Below, piece by piece: positions 1-5,532 of a stretch of 6,912 bases of DNA. The translations under genes and the position numbers were made by a program. Each line of letters begins with the position of its first letter. Position 1 is the stretch's first letter. The stretch comes from PVC group bacterium (lineage in GTDB: Bacteria > Verrucomicrobiota > Kiritimatiellia > SS1-B-03-39 > UBA6053), in the NCBI GenBank assembly GCA_003565815.1, contig PXAS01000143.1, positions 1 to 6,912 on the forward strand, given 5' to 3'. The notes under the pieces are model-generated. The model had not been told where the DNA came from. It searched no databases and worked only from the letters and a program-made list of their open reading frames with translations.

Positions 1-596
1 AGGTGGCCGCCGGGATGGGTGGTGAGCACGCCCACGGCCTTCATGCCCGCGGCTTTGGCGGCCCGAATGCCGTGGTGGGCATCCTCGAACACAACGCAAT
101 TTTCGGGGTCTGTCCCCGCTTTTTGGGCGGCGATCAGGAAGACTTCGGGGTCGGGTTTGCCGAACCGCACGTCTTCGGAGCTGACGATCGCCTGAAAATA
201 GCGGTGGAAGTCGAGGACGTCGAGAATGGTTTCGACATTGGCGAGGTGGGTGGAGGTGCCGACCACGCTGGGGATGCCGGCCCGGTGAAGGCTTTGCAGG
301 TAGGGTTCGACCCCGGGAAGGGCGATGACGCCTTCTTCGCGGATGACTTCGCGGTAGAGCGCCTCCTTGCGGAGGGAGAGCGCCCGGATGCGGTAGGGAT
401 CGGTGGTCCACCCGAGTATTTCGGGAATGATGACCTCGTTGCGCATGCCGAATCCGCGCAGGAAATGGTCTTCGGGAAGCGGAAAACGGTTTTCCGCCGC
501 CAGACGCTCCCAGGAGCGTTCGTGCGATGCGGCGGAGTCGATGATAACCCCGTCCCAGTCAAACAATGCGGCCCAAGTTGGCGTCTGGGTTGCCAT
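1..596 (-). CDS. HAD-superfamily hydrolase, beta-phosphoglucomutase-like (3' end outside window)
   Basis: Predicted cytoplasmic phosphatase or phosphomutase of HAD subfamily I with a helical C1 cap. All four HAD motifs are visible: motif I DWDGVIID with the nucleophile D13 and acid/base D15; motif II Thr/Ser in VGTSTH (residues 112-117); motif III KPDPEVF with K147; motif IV FEDAHHGI with the Mg-binding E171-D172. The cap lies between motifs I and II (about residues 22-95) and includes a YREVIREEGVIALPGV stretch typical of the beta-PGM group. 198 complete codons are present. Family members usually have 210-230 residues, so only a short C-terminal piece is missing. The ATG is 3 nt after the pyrG stop, with a weak GGAAAAAG ribosome site inside the pyrG end, so it is almost surely cotranscribed with pyrG. 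Substrate cannot be told: a sugar phosphate, or a nucleotide given the partner, are both possible. The family call is firm; a specific enzyme name is not. Confidence 0.92.
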   Translation of the reverse strand, partial: MATQTPTWAALFDWDGVIIDSAASHERSWERLAAENRFPLPEDHFLRGFGMRNEVIIPEILGWTTDPYRIRALSLRKEALYREVIREEGVIALPGVEPYLQSLHRAGIPSVVGTSTHLANVETILDVLDFHRYFQAIVSSEDVRFGKPDPEVFLIAAQKAGTDPENCVVFEDAHHGIRAAKAAGMKAVGVLTTHPGGH

Positions 597-599
597 GAA

Positions 600-2210
600 T
601 CAGCCGCTTCGTTCTTTTTCCCGATTCACGGCCGCGCCAATGAATCCGGCGAACAGGGGATGGGGGTTGAAGGGCTGGGATTTGAATTCGGGATGGAATT
701 GCACGGCAACGAACCAGGGGTGCTCGGCAATTTCCACGATTTCCACCAGCCCGCCGTCCGGGGTGGTGCCGGCGATGGTGAGTCCGTGTTCGGTGACCAC
801 GTCCCGATAGGCGTTGTTGAATTCGTAGCGATGACGGTGTCGTTCGCTGATTTCGCTTTTGCCATACGCTTTCGCGACCTTGGTGCCGGGGGTGAGTTTG
901 CAGTCCCAGGCCCCCAGCCGCATGGTGGCGCCCATTTCGGTCACGTCTTTTTGCTCTTCCATGAGGCAGACTATGGGGTCGGCGGCTTTTTGCTCGATTT
1001 CGGTGCTGTTGGCCTCTTGGAGGCAGCAGACGTTCCGGGCGTATTCGATGACCGCGCATTGGAGGCCCATGCAAATGCCGAAAAAGGGAATGCCCTTTTC
1101 GCGGGCGTGTTGAATGGCCAGGATTTTTCCTTCAATGCCGCGTCCGCCAAATCCGCCGGGGACAAGAATGCCGTCCACGTTTTCGATGGACGAGGTGTCG
1201 CCGCGTTCGAGGTCCTCGGAAGCGATTTTGACGAGGTTGAGCTTGGCGCTGTGGGCGATGCAACCGTGGTCGAGGGCTTCGAAGATGGATTTGTAGGCGT
1301 CCTGCAATTCCTGATATTTGCCGACCACGCCAATGGTGACGCTGGATTTGGGGTTGCGGATGGCGTTGATGACTTTGCGCCAGGGGGTAAGATCCGCCTG
1401 GGGGCGGGCAATGCGGAAGTGTACCAAAAGCAATTCGTCGAGCCCTTGGTCGCTGAGCACGAGGGGGACCTCGTAAATGGAGTGTTTGACGTCGGTTTCC
1501 TCGATAACGCTGCTGAGGGGAACGTTGCAGAACAGAGAGAGTTTTTTGCGCACTTCCATGGAGAGCGGGACTTCGGCCCGGCAGATGAGCACGTCGGCCA
1601 TGATGCCGATTTCGCGGAGTTTGGCCACGGATTGCTGGGAGGGCTTGGTTTTCACTTCGCCGGCGGCGGCGATGAAGGGGACGTAGGTGAGATGGATGTA
1701 CGCCACGTTGTCGCGGCCCTCCTCGAGGCCGATTTCGCGGATCGCCTCCAGGAAAATCGAGCCCTCGATATCTCCGACGGTGCCGCCGATTTCACAGAGA
1801 ATGATGTCCACGTCCTTGTCGTCCAATGCGCGGATCCGGCTTTTGATTTCGTTGGAGATGTGGGGAATCATCTGCACGGTGCCGCCCAGATAATCGCCGC
1901 GCCGTTCCTTTTCCAGTACGTCCCAGTAGATGCGTCCGGCGGTGACGTTGGATTTTTTGGAGGTGGGCGCGCCGGTGAAGCGTTCGTAGTGTCCGAGATC
2001 CAAATCCGTTTCCGCGCCGTCATCGGTCACATAGACTTCCCCGTGTTGATAGGGGCTCATGGTGCCGGGGTCCACATTCAAGTAAGGGTCGAGCTTCATG
2101 ATGCGGATGCGCAGTCCGCGGCTGGTGAGCAGCGAACCGATTGCGGCGGCGGTAATGCCCTTCCCGAGAGAAGAAACAACGCCGCCGGTAATGAAAATGT
2201 ATTTGGCCAT
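600..2210 (-). CDS. pyrG: CTP synthase (glutamine-hydrolysing)
   Basis: Makes CTP from UTP, ATP and glutamine, the last step of pyrimidine nucleotide synthesis; cytoplasmic. 536 residues, close to the 545 of E. coli PyrG. The N-terminal synthase domain begins with the P-loop GGVVSSLGKG (residues 9-18). It continues with the MKLDPYLNVDPGTMSP and ETDLDLGHYERF signatures, and with D71 and E140, which correspond to Mg/ATP ligands. The C-terminal class I glutamine amidotransferase domain (from about residue 290) has the oxyanion strand PGGFGGRG, the nucleophile C380 in GICMG, and the H506/E508 pair in QFHPEF. The frame stays open for 60 codons upstream, but that part is not PyrG-like; MAKYIFITGG is the family's normal N terminus. 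The ribosome site is only GGGAA, 8 nt before ATG, and sits inside a leader hairpin. The HAD gene follows after 3 nt. Confidence 0.98.
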   Translation of the reverse strand: MAKYIFITGGVVSSLGKGITAAAIGSLLTSRGLRIRIMKLDPYLNVDPGTMSPYQHGEVYVTDDGAETDLDLGHYERFTGAPTSKKSNVTAGRIYWDVLEKERRGDYLGGTVQMIPHISNEIKSRIRALDDKDVDIILCEIGGTVGDIEGSIFLEAIREIGLEEGRDNVAYIHLTYVPFIAAAGEVKTKPSQQSVAKLREIGIMADVLICRAEVPLSMEVRKKLSLFCNVPLSSVIEETDVKHSIYEVPLVLSDQGLDELLLVHFRIARPQADLTPWRKVINAIRNPKSSVTIGVVGKYQELQDAYKSIFEALDHGCIAHSAKLNLVKIASEDLERGDTSSIENVDGILVPGGFGGRGIEGKILAIQHAREKGIPFFGICMGLQCAVIEYARNVCCLQEANSTEIEQKAADPIVCLMEEQKDVTEMGATMRLGAWDCKLTPGTKVAKAYGKSEISERHRHRYEFNNAYRDVVTEHGLTIAGTTPDGGLVEIVEIAEHPWFVAVQFHPEFKSQPFNPHPLFAGFIGAAVNREKERSG

Positions 2211-2247
2211 AAAAAAAATTCCCAACGTGGTGAAGGTACGTCGGGAA
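2211..2247 (-). terminator. Terminator-like hairpin plus U8 at the pyrG start; candidate attenuator
   Basis: On the minus-strand transcript a 5' arm UUCCCGACGU (2247-2238) pairs over all ten positions, with one G-U, with a 3' arm ACGUUGGGAA (2228-2219) across a 9-nt loop. Eight U residues (2218-2211) follow, and the next base is the A of the pyrG ATG. This is the form of a rho-independent terminator and it points only in the pyrG direction, because the plus strand has no T-run after the stem. The GGGAA of the 3' arm is also the only Shine-Dalgarno-like sequence, so a closed stem would hide the ribosome site even if transcription continued. No competing antiterminator stem was found with certainty. 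The structure is seen directly; a regulatory role is inferred. Confidence 0.72.
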
Positions 2248-2612
2248 GATTTCACTATCCATTTCCGGGGGCAATGGAAAGCAGGAATTTGGAAAAAACA
2301 AGGAGAGGGGCGAAGGGGGGGGCGAAAGTGTGGTGGAAAAGCCTGAACATGGGAAAAAGCCTTCGGAGGAGACCGAATGCTTGATCTCACGCCGCCTGTT
2401 CTTCCGCTTTGCGAGCTTTCGGGGGGATTGCACCATCAGAATGTTGAATATTGGAAAAGGAAAATATCCAATTTCCAACAAGGAATGTCCAAATTTCAAG
2501 GCAACACCCGCTGAGGCGACCCGCCGCCATTCCCGGCTAACGGGTAAACATCGAACGGACATGCCCGTCCGTGAACAACCGTTCCGCCCCGGTCGTAACG
2601 CGGGGAAATAGG
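2248..2612. other. Non-coding leader region between 6S RNA candidate and pyrG
   Basis: No convincing gene. Minus-strand frames run through it but lack a ribosome site or family resemblance. It contains cytosine runs on the pyrG sense strand (C8 at 2322-2315, C6 at 2426-2421, CCCCTCTCC nearby), an imperfect inverted repeat (2443-2479), a 6-bp hairpin ACGGAC/GTCCGT (2555-2572) and a CCCCG/CGGGG stem near 2587-2605. The pyrG promoter probably lies here, or transcription reads in from the 6S RNA unit. No sequence stands out as a good -35/-10 pair. Confidence 0.6.
2443..2479. repeat. Imperfect inverted repeat, TTGGA-rich
   Basis: GTTGAATATTGGA (2443-2455) faces TCCAATTTCCAAC (2467-2479), matching at 11 of 13 positions across an 11-nt AAAAGGAAAAT-like spacer. 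A further related TTGGACATTCC-type segment follows on the minus strand (around 2481-2492). The block is AT-rich inside GC-rich surroundings. It may be a dispersed intergenic element or part of the pyrG promoter region. No T-run follows, so it is not a terminator. Confidence 0.5.
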
Positions 2613-2793
2613 GAACCCCACCGTGCCGTTAAGGTTGAATCTTTGAACCAGGGTTCAAAGTGGGTGCTAAGCGCGCGGTATCTGAAGTCCCCCCGCAAGG
2701 GGCATGTCATCCACCACGATGTTTACAGCTTCAGCTCCCATGTGTATTAGAAAGGCCAAAGAGATCACCTGATCACGCACACGGCAGAAGTTC
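2613..2793 (-). ncRNA. ssrS: 6S RNA candidate
   Basis: 6S RNA binds RNA polymerase housekeeping holoenzyme by mimicking an open promoter. Here the two ends pair: GAACUUC-GCCGUG (2793-2780, one bulged U) with CACGGU-GGGGUUC (2625-2613), 13 bp, giving a 181-nt molecule, the usual 6S size. The 3' half contains CTTTGAACC-CT-GGTTCAAAG (a perfect 9-bp inverted repeat), very like the TTGAACCAAGGGTTCAA hairpin on the 3' side of the central bubble of E. coli 6S. GGTGA and TCAACC extend the closing stem. The apical arm has GCUGAAGC-type pairing CUGAAG/CUUCAG (about 2728 and 2690) and ends in a CCCC-UUGC-GGGG hairpin. It lies in an otherwise gene-free gap just after the PpiD-like gene. The identification is from remembered family features, not an alignment. 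Confidence 0.72.
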
Positions 2794-2801
2794 TGCAAAT
2801 G

Positions 2802-2831
2802 AGTCTACCCTAAAAAGCAAACCTTACACAA
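2802..2831 (-). promoter_or_regulatory. Candidate promoter of the 6S RNA
   Basis: On the minus strand TTGTGT (2831-2826), an 18-nt spacer and TAGACT (2807-2802) form a weak housekeeping-type promoter. Initiation about 7-9 nt downstream would fall at about 2795-2793, which is where the closing stem of the RNA begins. The agreement of promoter and RNA end is the main support; the hexamers themselves match the consensus only partly. Confidence 0.4.
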
Positions 2832-2834
2832 TCA

Positions 2835-4505
2835 TTAAATTCCATTGTTTTCGGAAGAAAGGCCCCGTTCCTTTTGCAAATTCCGCAGCAGGACCTGGTC
2901 GCGGAAATACTCGATGAAGCCTTGCATTTCCACGTTGGCGCGAATCATGGGCGCGGTTTCATCGATCCAACGCCGGTGGTCTTCGGGTTGGGGGGCGCGC
3001 GCATGCACATACACGAGGGACAGGGTTTCGAAGCGGGGATCCTCCACGGGGCCGAAGAGATCGCCGGTGGTGTATGCGCCCGCTTTTTCGGCCACGTCCA
3101 TGGGGAAAACGGGTCCGCCGTTCTGGGCGTCCTGCAATTGGAAGGGCATGATTTCCTCGGGTTCCAAGCCCAAGTTGGCCGCCGCCTCCGCAAAAGGCAC
3201 GCCGGCGTCGAGGTGTGCCTGCAATTCGGATTTGAGTTCCGTGGCGTAGGCTTCAAGCGCCTTGCGGGTGAAATCCGCCAGGGCGCGCTCGCGCACCTCT
3301 TCGGCGACTTCGAAAAATTCCGGTTCGCGGGCGGGGCGGATATCGGCCAATTGGAGGATATAGACGTGGTCGCGCCCGTCCACGGGTTGGCTGGTGCGCC
3401 CGATTTCGGATTCGTCCAGATTGAAGGCCGCCCGAGTGAAGCGGTTTGAATTGGGAATGTTTTCCAAAAAATCGCTTTGTTCGAAGAACCGGGTGGTTTG
3501 CAGTTCCATGCCCAATTCTTCGGCCACGGTCTCAATCTCCGGCGCGGGACGTCCACGGCGGGGGGTGAGGCGGACGGCGAGGGAAAGGGCTTCTTCCTTG
3601 GCCCGTTCGCGGGCGCGGCTGCTGCGATAGGAGTCCATGATTTCCGGTTTCACTTCGTCGAAATCGCGGGGGTTCATTTCCCAAGTCATTTCCCCGTCTT
3701 CGGTTTCGGTTTGCACCGGACGCATGAAGCGGTTGGGGTTGGCGTCGAAAAAGGCGCGGGCATCCTCTTCGCTCATGACATCGTCTTCGCGGGTGAAATC
3801 GCTGACATTGAAGGTGAGGTAGTGGACCTTCCGTTGTTCGGGGAGGGTGAAGTCGGCTTTGTGGTCTTCGAAGAATGTTTCCGCGGCTTCATCGCTGACG
3901 GCAACCGGTTCCGGGAGCAGCTCTTCGGTGAGCTGAATACGGCTGGTTTCGAACAAATCCGTCTCCATGGCGGCCCAGCGTTCGGCGTCGAAGGAAGTGT
4001 TGACCGCAAAGGTGCTGAACACGCGCTGTAAATCCTGGACGAGCATTTGCTCGCGGATGTAATTGATTTGCGCTTCTTCGGTCAGATTGCTGCGGCGGAA
4101 AAACTCGCGGTATTCCATGCGGAGGGCCTCATCAATTTGCCCTTCCTCGTTGGTCAATTCGCGCGCATATTCGCGTTCGGCGACGCCGCGGGGAACTTGC
4201 AACCCCAGTTTGCGGGCGAATTGCACCATGGCAATGCGTTCGAATACGGCATCGTCCAATTGGTCCCGGGGGATTTGCCCCTGGAAATTGATTTCCATGA
4301 GCCGGCGGGCGGTATCGAATTCCAGAAAGGAAATGGGTTCGCCATCGATGTGGGCAACGGGGGCCTGTAGCATCCGGGTTTGCCCGCCGCCGCCTCCGGA
4401 ATATTCGAGGGCGCCCATGAAGACGAAACTAACCACGACAATCCCGAGAAAGACCATCCAAAGCAGTCGGGATTGAATTAATTTGTGAAAACGCATGATC
4501 ATCAT
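2835..4505 (-). CDS. PpiD/SurA-like membrane-anchored periplasmic chaperone (degenerate parvulin type)
   Basis: Predicted folding helper for exported proteins, anchored in the inner membrane with its bulk in the periplasm. 556 residues. A short basic N terminus is followed by one transmembrane helix (about residues 14-33), then a helical SurA_N/PpiD-type chaperone region (about 45-165, VAHIDGEPISFLEF onward). A VSDEAAETFFEDHKADF linker (203-219) is typical of PpiD-like proteins. The C-terminal half holds two parvulin-like or PpiD-C-terminal-like segments (about 322-400 and 436-510), each with an LG-x-E, Phe, GPV/QPV and V-Y-I/V pattern. The N-terminal ARHILI-type strand and catalytic His/Cys set of active parvulins are not seen, so isomerase activity is doubtful. 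Three start codons lie close together; GGAGGA at 4520-4515, 9 nt before the first, favours 4505. It stands alone between a candidate promoter and the 6S RNA. Confidence 0.85.
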   Translation of the reverse strand: MMIMRFHKLIQSRLLWMVFLGIVVVSFVFMGALEYSGGGGGQTRMLQAPVAHIDGEPISFLEFDTARRLMEINFQGQIPRDQLDDAVFERIAMVQFARKLGLQVPRGVAEREYARELTNEEGQIDEALRMEYREFFRRSNLTEEAQINYIREQMLVQDLQRVFSTFAVNTSFDAERWAAMETDLFETSRIQLTEELLPEPVAVSDEAAETFFEDHKADFTLPEQRKVHYLTFNVSDFTREDDVMSEEDARAFFDANPNRFMRPVQTETEDGEMTWEMNPRDFDEVKPEIMDSYRSSRARERAKEEALSLAVRLTPRRGRPAPEIETVAEELGMELQTTRFFEQSDFLENIPNSNRFTRAAFNLDESEIGRTSQPVDGRDHVYILQLADIRPAREPEFFEVAEEVRERALADFTRKALEAYATELKSELQAHLDAGVPFAEAAANLGLEPEEIMPFQLQDAQNGGPVFPMDVAEKAGAYTTGDLFGPVEDPRFETLSLVYVHARAPQPEDHRRWIDETAPMIRANVEMQGFIEYFRDQVLLRNLQKERGLSSENNGI

Positions 4506-4567
4506 GGCGGGGAATCCTCCGGAAAAACGTGAAAATCGGGTGTGAATGTAAAATCAAAAGGTCCGCA

Positions 4568-4596
4568 ACCCTATCCCCGACAAGGGGTCTGGTCAA
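4568..4596 (-). promoter_or_regulatory. Candidate promoter of the PpiD-like gene
   Basis: TTGACC (4596-4591), a 17-nt spacer and TAGGGT (4573-4568) lie in the 104-nt gap between the DCC-family gene and the PpiD-like start. The -35 matches the consensus at five of six bases, the -10 at three. The spacer carries a CCCC-TTGTC-GGGG inverted repeat. It has no following T-run, so I do not read it as a terminator of the upstream gene. The predicted leader is about 55 nt. Confidence 0.45.
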
Positions 4597-4609
4597 TACG
4601 TTTTTCCGT

Positions 4610-5011
4610 TCAACCCAAAAAGCGGTCCGATTGTTCGGGGTCGGGGAGGCTACAAAGGTCGGCTTTGCCAAACCAGCGGATTCTACGCCGGGCCACGAAG
4701 CGGTAAAGACCGCGCCGAACGGGCGGAGGCAGCAGGCGTCCGACGCTCAGCCAGCGGGCCGGCGCTTTGAGGTAGCGGCAGGAGGCCAAGGCGCCCTCCG
4801 GCCCGGTTTTCACTTCGCCGTTTTCGATGAGGACCATTTCCCCGAGATCCGTCTTCAACCCGTGTTGTTTCAGCAGGGTTTCGCCCAATTCCGATTGGAG
4901 GGGGGCGAATTTCAGGACCGCCGCTTTTTCATGGCGCAAAAGAAAGCGGACGGAGCGCTGGCAAAGTCCGCATTCACCGTCGTACAGCACCAAGGGCTCT
5001 TCGGGATTCAT
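4610..5011 (-). CDS. DCC-family (DUF393/YuxK-like) thiol-disulfide oxidoreductase
   Basis: 133 residues, full length for the DCC family. The defining motif DGECGLC (residues 11-17, with D11, C14 and C17) is at the N terminus in a thioredoxin-like strand-helix context. It is followed by FAPLQSELG (35-43), a conserved piece of this family, and by the C-terminal RRIRWFGKADLCSLP signature (109-123) with a further Cys at 120. No signal peptide or membrane helix, so it is cytoplasmic. Members are thought to act in dithiol/disulfide exchange, but the physiological substrate is generally unknown. The ATG overlaps the TGA of the upstream proline-rich membrane protein gene (ATGA at 5011-5008), indicating translational coupling. 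The ribosome site is weak (GGAAAG, 6 nt before ATG), in keeping with coupling. Confidence 0.93.
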   Translation of the reverse strand: MNPEEPLVLYDGECGLCQRSVRFLLRHEKAAVLKFAPLQSELGETLLKQHGLKTDLGEMVLIENGEVKTGPEGALASCRYLKAPARWLSVGRLLPPPVRRGLYRFVARRRIRWFGKADLCSLPDPEQSDRFLG

Positions 5012-5355
5012 TGCGGGCTTTCCGGTGAATCCGCTTCATCCGCCCCAAGGTCCGCTTCCGTGGGAGCGTCCGCTTCCGAGGGCACTTCCGCTTCCGAGGG
5101 CACTTCCGCTTCCGAGGGCACTTCCGCCTCCGAGGGCACTTCCGCCTCCGAGGGCACTTCCGCCTCGGGGACGGGGGTTGGACGCGGCGTCGGAACGGGC
5201 GTGGGCGACGGCAGCGGGGTGGGCCTGGGCTGGGGCGGCGGGGCGATGATCGTGGGCCCGCCGGAAAAACTGCGTTGCAAAATCTCCGCCGAGACCCACA
5301 AGACGGCGAGCAGGATCACAAAAGGCAGCATTTGTTTGGTAATGTCTTTCCACAT
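5008..5355 (-). CDS. Small single-pass membrane protein with proline-rich and EVPSEA-repeat tail
   Basis: Not recognised as a known family. 115 residues: a short N terminus, one hydrophobic helix (about residues 9-27), then a Pro/Thr-rich stretch (34-63, PTP-type). Five exact EVPSEA hexapeptides follow (66-95), with a sixth divergent copy DAPTEA (96-101) and an acidic end. The tail is low complexity and strongly negative, as expected for an extended spacer across a periplasm or cell wall; which side it faces is not certain. The gene is supported by the TM segment, by the repeat staying in frame, and by the ATGA overlap with the DCC oxidoreductase gene downstream. The start at 5355 has only a poor ribosome site (GAG, about 10 nt away); M9 would cut into the helix boundary but remains possible. 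The neighbour suggests the pair functions together; nothing shows how. Confidence 0.72.
   Translation of the reverse strand: MWKDITKQMLPFVILLAVLWVSAEILQRSFSGGPTIIAPPPQPRPTPLPSPTPVPTPRPTPVPEAEVPSEAEVPSEAEVPSEAEVPSEAEVPSEADAPTEADLGADEADSPESPQ
5053..5160. repeat. 18-bp coding tandem repeat (five exact-protein copies plus one divergent)
   Basis: Five 18-bp units run from 5071 to 5160 with the form CGCTTCCGAGGGCACTTC. The last two units differ from the first three by a single T to C change, which is silent in the protein. A degenerate sixth unit is at 5053-5070. Each unit encodes EVPSEA on the minus strand. The near identity of copies points to recent expansion by slippage or recombination. Confidence 0.93.
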
Positions 5356-5366
5356 AAGTTATGCTC

Positions 5367-5395
5367 AACATACACAAAAAAATCCGTTTTGCGAA
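5367..5395 (-). promoter_or_regulatory. Weak candidate promoter for the proline-rich/DCC operon
   Basis: TTCGCA (5395-5390), 17 nt, then TATGTT (5372-5367) on the minus strand, about 12 nt before the start codon at 5355. The -10 matches at four of six bases. The leader would be very short. The space between the two divergent genes is only about 50 nt, so promoters for both sides must overlap here or lie in coding sequence. Confidence 0.28.
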
Positions 5396-5406
5396 TGAGA
5401 AAATCC

Positions 5407-5532
5407 ATGAAGAAGCCTCCCGATTCCCCCAAACGTAAATTCCTCGTCTTTTTGGCCATCGTCATCCCCCCCGCGTTGTTGGTGATTGCCGGCTGGTTGT
5501 ACCTGTATCGCGACTTGGTGTTCTCGCGATGA
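5407..5532 (+). CDS. Membrane microprotein, 41 residues, coupled to the SDR gene
   Basis: Unrecognised small protein: a basic proline-containing head (MKKPPDSPKRK), one hydrophobic helix (about residues 12-33) and a short LYRDLVFSR tail. The positive head predicts an N-in, single-pass inner-membrane orientation. Its TGA overlaps the ATG of the following SDR gene (ATGA at 5529-5532), a strong sign that it is translated. An in-frame ATG at 5395 would add MRKS to the head; 5407 is preferred because GAGAAA lies about 6 nt before it, while nothing precedes 5395. Function unknown. It may be a membrane tether or just a leader peptide setting up reinitiation. Confidence 0.62.
   Translation: MKKPPDSPKRKFLVFLAIVIPPALLVIAGWLYLYRDLVFSR

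Noticed and set aside
3..2384. A 793-codon open frame on the plus strand across the pyrG/HAD region
   Set aside because: It is exactly antisense to two certain genes (pyrG and the HAD gene). Its translation is Gly/Asp/Phe/His-rich low-complexity sequence with no domain, as expected from the complementary frame of GC-biased codons.
2211..2390. A 60-codon N-terminal extension of pyrG
   Set aside because: The extension is basic and proline-rich, unlike any PyrG N terminus, and would run through the terminator-like hairpin. The MAKYIF start matches the family.
2555..2605. Hairpins just after the 6S RNA considered as its terminator
   Set aside because: On the minus strand neither the CCCCG/CGGGG stem nor the ACGGAC/GTCCGT stem is followed by a run of T residues; 6S 3' ends are often made by processing.
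5053..5160. 18-bp direct repeats considered as a CRISPR array
   Set aside because: The units are head to tail with no spacers and are in frame within a coding sequence.
4529..5398. A 289-codon plus-strand frame and related frames over the 18-bp repeat
   Set aside because: It is antisense to the DCC-family and proline-rich protein genes. The repeat gives ASEGTS-type translation simply because the unit length is a multiple of three.
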